Assembly (NCBI RefSeq): GCF_002234915.1
Contig: NZ_NEWD01000029.1
Location: forward strand, 1,762-58,337
Source of the DNA: Bifidobacterium vansinderenii
GTDB taxonomy: Bacteria; Actinomycetota; Actinomycetes; Actinomycetales; Bifidobacteriaceae
Reading direction: 5' to 3'
DNA: 56,576 nucleotides
Below are positions 27,238 through 36,424 of this stretch, one piece after another. The stretch's first letter is position 1. Every line of letters begins with the position of its first letter. Below the pieces are notes generated by a model. The model had not been told where the DNA came from, did no database searches, and saw only the letters and a program-made list of their open reading frames with translations. The position numbers and the translations under genes were made by a program.

Positions 27238-29670
27238 ATGACCGACAACAAAACCAAGGATCAGAACAAAACGTCATCCGTAATGCCGGAGGACACCTCC
27301 GCCATGCCGTTCCGCGATCCGTCGCTGAGCGTGGACGAACGCATCGCCGATCTGCTGGGCCGCATGACGCTCCGCGAAAAGATCGGCCAGATGATGCAGC
27401 TCGACGCACGCGGCGATCTTGACGACGAGATCCTGCGCGTGAACGTCGGCTCGATCCTGCACACCAGCCCCGAGAACCTGTATCGCGCCGCCGATCTGGT
27501 GAAACGGACGCGACTGCAGATCCCGCTGATCATCGGCGAGGATCTGATCCACGGCTACTCGTTCTACCCCGGCGCCACCATCTTCCCCGAACAGCTCGGC
27601 ATGGCCGTTTCGTGGAACCCGTCGCTCGTCGAGAAGGCTGCGCGCGTGACCGCCGAGGAGGGCGCGTCCACCGGCGTGCACTGGACCTTCTCCCCCGTGC
27701 TGTGCATCGCGCGCGACACCCGTTGGGGGCGCGTCGGCGAGACGTTCGGCGAGGACCCGCACCTGATCGGCGAGATGGCATCGGCCATGGTCCGCGGCTA
27801 TCAGAAGGGCCCGGCCACGGCCGGCTCGCTCGACAAGGACGCCATTCTGGCCACGGCCAAGCACTTCGCCGGATACTCCGAGACGCAAGGCGGTCGCGAC
27901 GCGTCCGAGGCCGATCTCTCGCACCGCAAGCTCGCATCCTGGTTCCTGCCGCCGTTCGAGCGTGTGGCCAAGGAAGGCTGCGGCACGTTCATGCTCGGCT
28001 ACGAGTCGATCGAAGGCGTGCCGGTCACATTCAACAAGTGGCTACTGTCCGACGTGCTGCGCGGCGAATGGGGCTACAAGGGCACGCTGATCACCGACTG
28101 GGACAACGTCGGTCGTTCCGTATGGGAACAGAAGGTGCAGCCCGACTTCGCGCACGCCGCTGCCGCCGCCGTAAAGGCCGGCAACGATCTGGTCATGACC
28201 ACGTCGCAGTTCTACGACGGCGCGTACGAGGCGATCGCAGCCGGCATGCTCACCGAGGCGGAGCTCGACTCCGCTGTTTCACGCATTCTGGCGCTCAAGT
28301 TCCGTCTGGGCCTGTTCGAGGATCCGCGTCTGCCGAACGCCGAGCGCATCAAGGCGGTCATCGGGTCTGCCGAGCATGGCGAGACGAATCTGGAGCTGGC
28401 CCGTCAGTCGGTGGCGCTGTTGCGTAACGATGGCGCGTTGCCGTTCGCGGTCGGCGGTGCGGATGGTGCGAACGGCGCGGCTAACGCGGCTGCCGGCTCT
28501 CCGAAGCGTATCGCGCTGATCGGCCCGCTTGCCGACGATGCGCAGAACCAGCTTGGCGACTGGGCCGGCAACTCCGGACAGGTCACGTGGATGCCGGACG
28601 GGCACCCGCGCGAGACCATCACCACGGTGAAGGACGCCTTCGAGGCGCTGGTGCCGTCCGACTGGACGGTGACGTATTCGCGCGGTGCAAACGTGGTCGA
28701 TCTGGTGACCGATCCCGAAGGCGAGTTCTATCCCGACGGCCAGCCGCGTCCGAAGATCGGCGTTTCCGCGGCGGTTGATCAGGCGCTGATCGACGAGGCC
28801 GTGGAGAACGCATGCCGGTCCGATCTGATTGTGGCCGTGGTCGGCGATGTCGTGCAGCTGGTCGGCGAGACGTGTTCCACGGCCACCCTTGATCTGCTCG
28901 GCGGTCAGAATGCGCTGCTCGATGCGCTTGCCGATGTTTCACGTGAAACAAACAAGCCGCTGGTCGTGGTGCTCATGAGCTCCAAGCCTCAGATCCTGCC
29001 GGCGAGCATCGTCGGCGAGAACGGCGTATTTGCCAAGCGCGTGTCCGCCCCCGCGACCGGCACAGGCTCGATCCTGTGGGCGCCGAGCCCGGGCATGAAG
29101 GGCGGTCAGGCGATTGCCGAGATCATTCTCGGCATCACCGACCCGAGCGGTCGACTGCCGATCACGTTCCCGCGTCACGCCGGACAGCTGCCCGTGTACT
29201 ACAACCAGATTCGCGGACAGCACGGCAACCGGTACGCCGACCTGACGCAGGATCCGGCGTTCGCATTCGGCGAGGGACTGTCGTATACCACGTTCGCATA
29301 TGGCGATGTGGTGATTGGTGACGGCGTTGGTGGCTCCGATGGTGGCGTGACGTTCGGCAAGGACGATGTGATCCGTGCCCACGTGGACGTGACGAACACC
29401 GGTGATCGCGCCGGCGTGGAAGTCGTGCAGGCGTACGTGGGCGACGTGGTCACTTCGGTGAGCTGGACCGATCGTGAACTCAAGACGTTCCGTCGCGTTG
29501 AGCTCGAGCCGGGCGAAACCAGGACGGTCGAATTCGAGATCCCCGTCGCCGACTGTTCGATCGTCGGCCCGGACGCACGACGCATCGTCGAACCTGGCGA
29601 ATTCGAGCTCCTCATCGGCCACTCCAGCCGCCGCGAAGACCTCAAACGCGCCACCTTCATCGTGAAGTAG
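27238..29670 (+). CDS. GH3 beta-glucosidase (BglX-like)
   Basis: An 810-aa GH3 enzyme with full domain order: TIM barrel (about 30-360), alpha/beta sandwich (about 390-640) and fibronectin-III-like C-terminal domain (about 700-800). The nucleophile is Asp287 in LITDWDN; KHFAGYSETQGGRDASEADLS and ETFGEDPHLIGEM are BglX-like. No signal peptide is seen. It hydrolyses terminal beta-glucosyl (possibly beta-xylosyl) residues. It forms module 3 with TetR3 and MFS2. A perfect parS site lies within its coding sequence near codon 567. SD is GAGGAAGG. Confidence 0.93.
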   Translation: MTDNKTKDQNKTSSVMPEDTSAMPFRDPSLSVDERIADLLGRMTLREKIGQMMQLDARGDLDDEILRVNVGSILHTSPENLYRAADLVKRTRLQIPLIIGEDLIHGYSFYPGATIFPEQLGMAVSWNPSLVEKAARVTAEEGASTGVHWTFSPVLCIARDTRWGRVGETFGEDPHLIGEMASAMVRGYQKGPATAGSLDKDAILATAKHFAGYSETQGGRDASEADLSHRKLASWFLPPFERVAKEGCGTFMLGYESIEGVPVTFNKWLLSDVLRGEWGYKGTLITDWDNVGRSVWEQKVQPDFAHAAAAAVKAGNDLVMTTSQFYDGAYEAIAAGMLTEAELDSAVSRILALKFRLGLFEDPRLPNAERIKAVIGSAEHGETNLELARQSVALLRNDGALPFAVGGADGANGAANAAAGSPKRIALIGPLADDAQNQLGDWAGNSGQVTWMPDGHPRETITTVKDAFEALVPSDWTVTYSRGANVVDLVTDPEGEFYPDGQPRPKIGVSAAVDQALIDEAVENACRSDLIVAVVGDVVQLVGETCSTATLDLLGGQNALLDALADVSRETNKPLVVVLMSSKPQILPASIVGENGVFAKRVSAPATGTGSILWAPSPGMKGGQAIAEIILGITDPSGRLPITFPRHAGQLPVYYNQIRGQHGNRYADLTQDPAFAFGEGLSYTTFAYGDVVIGDGVGGSDGGVTFGKDDVIRAHVDVTNTGDRAGVEVVQAYVGDVVTSVSWTDRELKTFRRVELEPGETRTVEFEIPVADCSIVGPDARRIVEPGEFELLIGHSSRREDLKRATFIVK
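28935..28950. other. parS site 1 (inside GH3 coding sequence)
   Basis: TGTTTCACGTGAAACA matches the ParB/Spo0J parS consensus at all 16 positions. It is read as part of DVSRETN in the GH3 protein. Confidence 0.9.
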
Positions 29671-29688
29671 CCGGAGAGGTGCTTTCTC

Positions 29689-29797
29689 GGCTCCCCTCTC
29701 TGAGGGGAGCTGGGAACCCTTTGTCCGGTAGGCTATTTCCCCCTCCGGCTCCCCTCCGAGGGAGGGGAGCTGTCTGCCTTCGGCAGACTGAGGGGAG
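29689..29797 (+). repeat. GAGGGGAG-family repeat with a preceding partial copy
   Basis: Partial copy (first hairpin only) at 29689-29712, full copy at 29747-29797 with apical stem GTCTGCC-TTC-GGCAGAC and terminal ACTGAGGGGAG. They follow the GH3 stop by 20 bp. Confidence 0.8.
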
Positions 29798-29847
29798 GGA
29801 TCGATTCCGACATGAAACACTCGCCCATATCACCCTGCACTCTTCGC

Positions 29848-29863
29848 TGTTTCACGTGAAACA
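29848..29863. other. parS site 2 (intergenic)
   Basis: TGTTTCACGTGAAACA, perfect parS. It sits in a larger perfect palindrome from 29839 to 29872 (34 bp). It lies between the repeats and the higA stop. Confidence 0.92.
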
Positions 29864-29893
29864 GCGAAGAGTATACCGTCGGACATGTATTGA

Positions 29894-30199
29894 TTACGCG
29901 GAAACCAGCGGCTTGATATCTCCCACGCTCGATGCGTCGAATGTCAGCAAATCATAATCGCTCTGAAGCGAGATCCAGAATTCCGGGGTAGTGCCCAAAG
30001 CCTTGCTGAGTCGTACGGCCATGGGTGTGGTGATACGTCTTTTGTTGTGGACGATCTCTCCCACCGCGGTTTCGGATACGCCGATGGTTTTAGCCAGCCG
30101 ATAGTTGCTGATGTTCAGCGGCTCCAGAAATTCCTCTTTGAGGATTTCGCCAGGGGTGCTGTAGAAGCCGTCAGCTGTGGTAGTCGCAGAAATAGACAT
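29894..30199 (-). CDS. higA: HigA-type antitoxin (XRE HTH)
   Basis: A 101-aa antitoxin with the HigA/VapI-type HTH: PGEILKEEFLEPLNISNYRLAKTIGVSETAVGEIVHNKRRITTPMAVRLSKALGTTPEFWISLQ. It binds and inhibits the adjacent HigB-like RNase and represses the operon. The start at 30199 has AGGAGGC located inside the toxin gene, and the two reading frames overlap by 29 nt. An upstream in-frame ATG at 30220 lacks an SD. Confidence 0.9.
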   Translation of the reverse strand: MSISATTTADGFYSTPGEILKEEFLEPLNISNYRLAKTIGVSETAVGEIVHNKRRITTPMAVRLSKALGTTPEFWISLQSDYDLLTFDASSVGDIKPLVSA

Positions 30200-30458
30200 C
30201 AATAGCCTCCTTGGCCTCATCGTCCCAAAGGAATACGAGACGATACTGTTGGTTGACGCGAATACTCCAATGTCCGAGAAGATTTCCGGATAACGCTTCG
30301 AGTCGGTTTCCCGGCGGTACTTTTAGATCCTGCAGTGCGTGCGCAGCCTTGAGCATCTGTAACTTGCGCATAAGCTGTTTTTCGCAGCCTGTCGGATATC
30401 CTTTGGGATACCGACCGCCGTACAGGAACTCGGTGAGCTCGGAATCTCGCGTTCTCAT
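30171..30458 (-). CDS. higB: HigB/RelE-type toxin
   Basis: A 95-aa ribosome-dependent RNase-type toxin of the HigB (RelE superfamily) group. Family features are KGYPTGCEKQLMRKLQMLKAAHALQDLKVPPGNRLEALSGNLLGHWSIRVNQQYRLVFLW near residues 20-80, ending VYFCDYHS. The toxin comes first and the antitoxin second, the usual hig order. Two ATG codons are possible (30464 and 30458). The promoter predicts transcription starting near 30458, so the mRNA may be leaderless from the second ATG. Confidence 0.88.
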   Translation of the reverse strand: MRTRDSELTEFLYGGRYPKGYPTGCEKQLMRKLQMLKAAHALQDLKVPPGNRLEALSGNLLGHWSIRVNQQYRLVFLWDDEAKEAIDVYFCDYHS

Positions 30459-30464
30459 ATTCAT

Positions 30465-30501
30465 ATACTAATGTGAAACGTTACTATCGTCAATCGATAG
30501 T
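30465..30501 (-). promoter_or_regulatory. higBA promoter and operator
   Basis: On the minus strand: -35 TTGACG (30493-30488), 17-nt spacer, -10 TAGTAT (30470-30465). ACTATCG-TCAAT-CGATAGT (30483-30501) is a perfect 7-bp dyad covering the -35, suited to autorepression by HigA. Confidence 0.65.
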
Positions 30502-30565
30502 ATATTGGGCGATTGTTTTATGCCTTATAGGGGCGCGTCATCTTCTTTGACTTCTCCGGTCGTAG

Positions 30566-30739
30566 CGGTACACAAATCGACGATACCTGATGGGGAGGGT
30601 TGAGTTTTCAACGGTGAAAGTTGGGTATCTTCGTTTTGTGTACCGTTTATCCAAGTATCCCGGTACACAAAACGAAGATACCCAACTATGACCCGCGGAA
30701 TCTCAACGCTTCGAGTCCGTATCGTCGATTTGTGAACCG
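30566..30739. repeat. Nested double palindrome (GTACACAAA...GATACC arms)
   Basis: Four arms occur in order A (30566-30587), B (30620-30645), B' (30661-30686) and A' (30719-30739). B and B' are perfect 26-nt complements. A and B, and B' and A', are near-complements, so either two side-by-side hairpins or one nested cruciform can form. Related arms (GGTTCACAAATCGAAGATAC) occur at 55045 and 55102. Confidence 0.85.
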
Positions 30740-30747
30740 CCATACAA

Positions 30748-30777
30748 CAAGAAAGGGCCCGACGCGATGTCGGGCCC
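30748..30777 (-). terminator. Terminator of MFS3
   Basis: Read on the minus strand: GGGCCCGAC (30777-30769), loop ATCGC, GTCGGGCCC (30763-30755), then TTTCTTG. Confidence 0.8.
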
Positions 30778-30832
30778 GGAAAAGGAAGGGAGGTGGGCGG
30801 AGGACTCGGTGCGCGAGCCCTCCGCGAGAAGA

Positions 30833-32113
30833 CTACTTGGCCTTCTTGATGAAGAGGATGATCACGGCACCGGCCATCACGGCGGCGATGGCGCTCGGGA
30901 AGGCGAGGGCGTAGGAGCCGGTGGCGATCACGATGGAGGAGGTGGCGATCGGGGCGATGACCTGGCCGAGGGTGTTGGCGAGGTTGAGGATGCCCAGATC
31001 CTTGCCGGCGTCGTCCGGGTTCGGCAGCACGTCCACGTTCAGCGCCTGATCGACGGCCATGTAGATGCCGTAGCCGACGGCCATGATGGCGGAGAAGATC
31101 AGCATGCTGGTGCGGGTGGGGGCGAGCCACGGCACGACCAGGCCGATGGACATGATCGCGGAGGCGACGAACACGGGCAGCTTGCGCTTGCCGAGCTTGT
31201 CGGAGATCGGGCCGCCGGCGAGGGCGAAGATCAGGGAGACGACCATGACGATGGTGGCCATGGTGGATACGGTGGCCGCGGCGTCGGTGGTGCTCAGACC
31301 GATGTACTTCTGGCAGACGTAGAGCTGGTAGCCCATGATCATGTTGTAGCCGAAGATCATGAGCAGGCGGCCGATGAGCGCGAGGTAGAAGTCACGGGCG
31401 CCCTTGACCGGCGGGCGGAACTGCATGACGATCTGCTTGACGCTGAAGGACTCGCCTTCCTTGGCGACGGTGGGCAGCTCCTTCGGAATGATGATGATGG
31501 TGACGATGCCGGTGAGGACCCAGATCACCACGCCGACGAGGAAGCCGGGGCGCGGATTGGTAACGAACGCGGCGCCGATGATCGCGCCGAGGGACTGGCC
31601 GACGATCTGGCCCACGCCGTAGAAGGCGGAAAGGGTGCCGCGGATCTTCTGCGGGATGCGGTCGGAGAGGATGGCGACGCACGGGGCGATCATCATGTTC
31701 AGGCCGATCTGCAGCACGGACCACCAGGCGACGATGCCGGTGAGGGTCACGGCCACGGAGGTCATGTAGTAGCCGATGCCGGCGATGATGCCGCCGGGGA
31801 TGATCCACGGGGTGCGCTTGCCGAGCTTGCCGTGGGTGGCGTCGGACAGCGCGCCGAAGACGACGTTGGAGATCAGGGCGAAGATGATGCCGATGGAGTT
31901 CATCGAGGCGAGGATGGCCTCGGGGGTCATGCCGATGTTCAGATCGTTGAAGCGGTTCGGCAGCAGCACGGACGATCCGGCGCTACCGGCCATCATCCAC
32001 ATGATGTTGAAGATGATGAAGCCTGCTGCGAAGCGGATCATCTGGGACTTCGGCATCGGCTTGCCCGTGTCGGGCGCGATGTCATCACCGATGGCGACGG
32101 TCTTCTCTTCCAT
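30833..32113 (-). CDS. MFS transporter 3 (probable glycoside carrier)
   Basis: A 426-aa MFS protein with about 12 hydrophobic segments, related to but more divergent than MFS1 and MFS2. It keeps DTGKPMPKSQMIRFAAGF, GALSDATHGKLGKRTPW, RGTLSAFYGVGQIVGQS, GGPISDKLGKRKLPV and AGKDLGILNLANTLGQV. The start at 32113 (MEEKTVAIGDD) has AGGAAGG; the in-frame ATG at 32140 has no SD. It is divergent from TetR4, with two adjacent AAGTTA-N8-TAACTT-type sites between. It likely imports the substrate of the GH78/DUF5605 enzymes. Confidence 0.87.
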   Translation of the reverse strand: MEEKTVAIGDDIAPDTGKPMPKSQMIRFAAGFIIFNIMWMMAGSAGSSVLLPNRFNDLNIGMTPEAILASMNSIGIIFALISNVVFGALSDATHGKLGKRTPWIIPGGIIAGIGYYMTSVAVTLTGIVAWWSVLQIGLNMMIAPCVAILSDRIPQKIRGTLSAFYGVGQIVGQSLGAIIGAAFVTNPRPGFLVGVVIWVLTGIVTIIIIPKELPTVAKEGESFSVKQIVMQFRPPVKGARDFYLALIGRLLMIFGYNMIMGYQLYVCQKYIGLSTTDAAATVSTMATIVMVVSLIFALAGGPISDKLGKRKLPVFVASAIMSIGLVVPWLAPTRTSMLIFSAIMAVGYGIYMAVDQALNVDVLPNPDDAGKDLGILNLANTLGQVIAPIATSSIVIATGSYALAFPSAIAAVMAGAVIILFIKKAK

Positions 32114-32250
32114 AACAACACCTTCCTTGGCGTGTGTCATATCGACGATATTGACGTTATTGGCGGTTGCAGTGGTCTGCAGGGTCTATGAGAGCTCCAT
32201 CTCATAGGGGTTGGTCCGATATAACTTCATTGTTCCGGTGCGGCAACCAG

Positions 32251-32292
32251 CAGTTACCGTTAAGTAACTTATAAGTTAGTGCGCGGTAACTT
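32251..32292. promoter_or_regulatory. Two adjacent AAGTTA-N8-TAACTT sites (MFS3/TetR4 operators)
   Basis: CAGTTA-N8-TAACTT at 32251-32270 (one mismatch) and AAGTTA-N8-TAACTT at 32273-32292 (perfect), separated by AT. The centre also forms TAACTTATAAGTTA. An identical-format site lies upstream of the DUF5605 gene at 36826. The rest of the 580-bp divergent region shows no gene. Confidence 0.65.
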
Positions 32293-32693
32293 GCCTGTCA
32301 AATTCGTTGGAATTTGAGTCGTGTCGAGATTTTTGTGAGCGCTGACATGAAGAATTTCGTCGGTTTTCCCTACCTCTTTGCGGTTTGCCGCGGCCTTAGT
32401 GTGATCACACCGAGGATGGATCGGACCATTTTCTGGTGTGATCGCATTGAGAGGGAAGTCCGTCTTCTTCCTCGTTCCTTGGCGTGGTCGCACTTGAGGG
32501 ACGAGGCGGCTGGCCGTGGCGTGAGTGCGGTGCGGTCGACAGGGCGACCCAGACCGGTGGTCTGTGTTTTGTGACGATGAACACGCATGTACATGTGTAC
32601 AAGGGGGTGTTCGGGTACGATAAGTGCTCGATTGCGGACGACAGATCCGAGAAAATCCGACACCATCAGCAAGAAACAACAGGGGATGAGACT

Positions 32694-33314
32694 ATGGCGA
32701 GCACAAAAGGCACGCCGCGCATGAGTGCCGAGGAACGACTCGAGCAGATCCTGGACGTGGCCGTACGACTCATCGGCGAGAAGGGCTATAACGGCTTCTC
32801 TCTGCAGGACGTGGCCAGTGAGATCGGTGTTTCACAGACGGCCGTGATCCATCGAATCCTCAACAAGCAGAACCTGCTCATGCTGGTGCTCGAACGGTAC
32901 TACGACAACACCGGTGCCGCGAACGACTATCTCAAGCAGTTCCAGCCGGGCGGCGCGCGTGAGGGCGACAAGCCGCGTATTCCCGAGGTCATGCAGGTCG
33001 TGGTGGATCAGAATTCCAAACAGCCCGAACTGGTGCGGCTGTTCGAGATGCTGAACACCGAGGCCATGTCCCCCGATCATCCCGCGCACAACTACTTCGT
33101 GCAGCGGACGAAGAAGATCTCCGGCGAGTACTACGACACCGACTGGCTGGTGCCGGACGGCGTGGACGGGCATCTGGTCTACATGCTCGCCTACGCGGCC
33201 ATGTACGGTCTCGAGGGACGATGGCTGGCCAATCCCGAGATCGACTACCCCGCCGAGTGGCAGCGCTACGCCGACTACCTCTTCCCCTCCCCCACTTGGG
33301 ACGGCTACCGCTGA
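32694..33314 (+). CDS. TetR-family regulator 4 (module 4)
   Basis: A 206-aa TetR-type regulator. The HTH is LEQILDVAVRLIGEKGYNGFSLQDVASEIGVSQTAVIHRILNKQNLLMLVLERYY. Like TetR2 it has SPDHPAHNYF in the ligand domain, and the C-terminal signature is LFPSPTWDGYR. The start at 32694 has AGGGGATGAG; the upstream open frame to 32484 has no family similarity. It is divergent from MFS3 and upstream of GH78, so it probably controls both directions. Confidence 0.87.
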   Translation: MASTKGTPRMSAEERLEQILDVAVRLIGEKGYNGFSLQDVASEIGVSQTAVIHRILNKQNLLMLVLERYYDNTGAANDYLKQFQPGGAREGDKPRIPEVMQVVVDQNSKQPELVRLFEMLNTEAMSPDHPAHNYFVQRTKKISGEYYDTDWLVPDGVDGHLVYMLAYAAMYGLEGRWLANPEIDYPAEWQRYADYLFPSPTWDGYR

Positions 33315-33382
33315 CCTGCGAGACTTCCTTCCCCTTCCCTGTTGAGCGGCCGCGCCCTGCCCGACCTGCTGCCCGCCTCTTT

Positions 33383-33430
33383 CCTTCCCCTCGAGGGGAA
33401 GGTGTCGCGCAAAGCGCGACGGATGAGGTG
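33383..33430 (+). repeat. GATGAGGTG-type palindromic repeat
   Basis: CCTTCCCC-TCGA-GGGGAAGG, GTCGCGC-AAA-GCGCGAC, GGATGAGGTG. It lies in the 400-bp gap between TetR4 and GH78. The rest of the gap has no visible gene; the GH78 SD is AAGGAG at 33702-33707. Confidence 0.8.
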
Positions 33431-33714
33431 CCGCCTGAAACCTTTGCTCTCGCATCTCCACGAGCGGCCGGCTGAAGGACTCTTGACATTCCCGTCCGGC
33501 ATTGCCGTCCACCCCAACCGGCGTGTCGCCGATTCCCCCACGGTTATAGTGGGTCTCAACTTCATTGCTCCCCCATAATCCGAACGTGACCGGCCGCGCC
33601 GGAACGCTGTCATGCCGTGTTGCCGTGTGCGCATCGTTGTGATCACGTTTGGATACGACCATCGAATACGAAGTGGTATGCGAACCGCACGTCAGCGTGC
33701 GAAGGAGTGATGCA

Positions 33715-36405
33715 ATGATGACTAACGCAACCCAGACCGTCGAACAGTCCATCTCCCGACTGCGCGTCGAGCATGCGCATGGCGATGTCATCGGCCTGCC
33801 CACCGGCACCCCGCGTCTGTCGTGGGATTACGCCGTCGAACCGCCGTCCGATTCGGAAATCGTGTTTCACGTGGAACGCCGAACGCTGGGTGCCGCCGAA
33901 CCCGTCGTGCAGGAGGCCCGCGTTCCCGCCGCGGACAACACCCTGTGCGCATGGCCGCTGCCCGCGCTCGCATCCTTTGAGTCGGCCGTTGCCACCGTGC
34001 AGCTCGTCGACGCCAATGGAGAGCCCGTCTCCCCCACGTCATCCCCCGTGCGATTCGAGGCCGCGCTGCTGGAGAACTTCCAGCACTTCGCCGACTTCGT
34101 CGGTCCCTCCTGGGTGGAGCCGGAAACCGATCATCGTCATCTGCCGCTCGTTCGCGCCGAAATCAATCTGCGTGACAAGCCGGCCGCCGCACGCCTGACC
34201 CTGACCGCGCTCGGCGTGGTCGAGGCGGAGATCAACGGCGTGAAAATCGCCGACGATGCACTGCTGCCTGGCTGGACCGTCTACTCCGACCGACTCGACT
34301 GCTGGACCTTCGACATCACCGACCGACTCGTATCCGGCGCCAACGCGCTCGGCTTCTGGCTGGGCGACGGCTGGTGGCGCGGCCGACTCGGCTTCGACGG
34401 CGGCTGGGTCAACTTCTACGGCGATAGGATCGGCGTGGCCGCACAGATCGACCTCGTCTACCCCGACGGCGGCACCGAGCGAATCCTGTCGAACTCGTGG
34501 GATCGCACGTGGAAGGTCACGCCCGGACCGATCGTCTGCTCCGACCTGTACGAAGGCGAGCACTACGACGCGCGCCTCGAACAGCCCGGCTGGTCCATGC
34601 CCGGATTCGACGACTCGTCATGGAAGCCCGTCGCCGAGGTCCACTACGACACCACCAAGCTCGTCAACGCCGAACTACCGCCCGTCCGCCCGATCGAACG
34701 CGACGAGCCGGTGTCGATCGTCAAACGCGACGACGGCAGCTGGCTGATCGACTTCGGGCAGAACTGCTCGCAGCGCATGCGCGTCCATATGCGCGGACTG
34801 GCCTCCGGCGACACCGTCACCATGCGCCACGTCGAAGTGCTTAACCCCGACGGATCGCTCGCCACCCGCACCCTGCGCCGCGGCCAGCAGTGCGACGTCT
34901 ACACGTCCAACGGCACCGACGCCTGGTGGGAGCCACGCTTCGCCATGCACGGATTCCGCTACGCCAGCATCGAAGGCTACAAGGGCGAACTCACAGCCGA
35001 CGACATCGACTGCCGCGTCTACCACACCGACATGGAACGCACCGGCTGGTTCGACTGCTCCAACCCCATGGTCAACCAGCTGCACAGCAACGCCGTATGG
35101 TCCATGCGATCCAACTTCGTGTCCATCCCCATGGACTGCCCACAGCGCGACGAACGCATGGGCTGGACCGGCGACATCTCACTGTTCTCCCCCACCGCCA
35201 CCTACCTGTATGACGCGCAGAGCTTCCTCGCCAACTGGCTCGAGGACGTACGCGGCGAACAGCTGCGATACGGCACCGTGCCGTTCTACGTGCCGTTCAT
35301 TCCGATCGGCGCGTGGGGCACCGCCGCGGCAATCGCCATTTGGGGAGACTCGGCGGCGATCGTGCCGTGGGCGCTCTATATGGACGGCGGCGACACCGAA
35401 CTGCTGCGCCGCTCCTACCCGCTCATGACCACGTGGATCGACGAAGTGGCCGGATATCTCTCCGAGGACGGCGTGTGGGAGCGTCGCCCCGAATTCGCCA
35501 TCGGACAGCTCGGCGACTGGCTCGACCCCACCGCCCCGCCGGACGATCCGATGCTCGCCATGACCGACAAGGTGCTCGTCGCCACCGCGTTCTTCGCGCA
35601 GAGCTGCCGCATCGCCGCCGACGTGGCGCGCGTGCTCGGCGAACCTGAGGATACGCTGCGGTTCGGCCGACTGTACGACCACGTGCGTGGCGGATTCATT
35701 GGCCGATACGTGGGAGAGAACGGCATCATGACGTCCGACACCCAGTGCGCGTACGCGCTCGCCATTGCGCTCGGCCTGCTTGACGACGACGATGCGCTGC
35801 GCGCCGCGGCCGGTGATCGTCTGGCCCAGCTCGTGCGCGAATCCGGCGGCAAGGTGGCCACGGGCTTCGCCGGCACTCCGTACGTGCTGCCCGCGCTGAG
35901 CCGCACCGGCCACGACGAGGAGGCCTACTCGCTGCTGCTGTCTACCGAATGCCCGAGCTGGCTGTATCAGGTGAAGATGGGTGCCACCACCACCTGGGAA
36001 CGTTGGGATTCGATGATGCCCGACGGCACGGTGAATCCGGGCGGCATGACCTCGTTCAACCATTACGCGCTCGGCTCGGTGGCGCACTGGCTGCACGCGC
36101 GCATCGGCGGACTTGAGCCGATCGAGCCTGGTTGGCGGCGATTCCGCGTGGCGCCCATGCCCGGCGGCGGCATCGATCATGCTTCCACCTCGCACATGAC
36201 CCCGTACGGTCTGGCCGCCTGCTCGTGGAGTGTTGCCGATGGTGCCGGTGCCGACGCCACTGTGACCGATTCCGACGCGGCCAATGCAGGACGTGTGATG
36301 ACCGTGGAGGTCGACGTGCCCGTGGGCACCGTCGCCTCCCTCGAGATCGGTCCCGCCCCGCAGGAGCTCGCCCCCGGCCACCACACCCTCACCATCCGCC
36401 TCTGA
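33715..36405 (+). CDS. GH78 alpha-L-rhamnosidase
   Basis: An 896-aa protein with GH78 domain order: N-terminal beta-sandwich domains (about 1-320, including GDGWWRGRLGF), a concanavalin-like segment (IDFGQNCSQRMRV...MRHVEVL near 345-385), an (alpha/alpha)6 barrel (about 440-780) and a C-terminal beta domain. The general acid is probably E480 in CPQRDERMGWTGD; LYQVKMGATTTWERWDS and GMTSFNHYALGSVAHWL are typical. No signal peptide is seen. It removes terminal alpha-L-rhamnose from oligosaccharides or plant glycosides such as flavonoid rutinosides. No rhamnose catabolic genes are in the window. Confidence 0.93.
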   Translation: MMTNATQTVEQSISRLRVEHAHGDVIGLPTGTPRLSWDYAVEPPSDSEIVFHVERRTLGAAEPVVQEARVPAADNTLCAWPLPALASFESAVATVQLVDANGEPVSPTSSPVRFEAALLENFQHFADFVGPSWVEPETDHRHLPLVRAEINLRDKPAAARLTLTALGVVEAEINGVKIADDALLPGWTVYSDRLDCWTFDITDRLVSGANALGFWLGDGWWRGRLGFDGGWVNFYGDRIGVAAQIDLVYPDGGTERILSNSWDRTWKVTPGPIVCSDLYEGEHYDARLEQPGWSMPGFDDSSWKPVAEVHYDTTKLVNAELPPVRPIERDEPVSIVKRDDGSWLIDFGQNCSQRMRVHMRGLASGDTVTMRHVEVLNPDGSLATRTLRRGQQCDVYTSNGTDAWWEPRFAMHGFRYASIEGYKGELTADDIDCRVYHTDMERTGWFDCSNPMVNQLHSNAVWSMRSNFVSIPMDCPQRDERMGWTGDISLFSPTATYLYDAQSFLANWLEDVRGEQLRYGTVPFYVPFIPIGAWGTAAAIAIWGDSAAIVPWALYMDGGDTELLRRSYPLMTTWIDEVAGYLSEDGVWERRPEFAIGQLGDWLDPTAPPDDPMLAMTDKVLVATAFFAQSCRIAADVARVLGEPEDTLRFGRLYDHVRGGFIGRYVGENGIMTSDTQCAYALAIALGLLDDDDALRAAAGDRLAQLVRESGGKVATGFAGTPYVLPALSRTGHDEEAYSLLLSTECPSWLYQVKMGATTTWERWDSMMPDGTVNPGGMTSFNHYALGSVAHWLHARIGGLEPIEPGWRRFRVAPMPGGGIDHASTSHMTPYGLAACSWSVADGAGADATVTDSDAANAGRVMTVEVDVPVGTVASLEIGPAPQELAPGHHTLTIRL

Positions 36406-36424
36406 CCGCATGCGCCCCGCCTTT

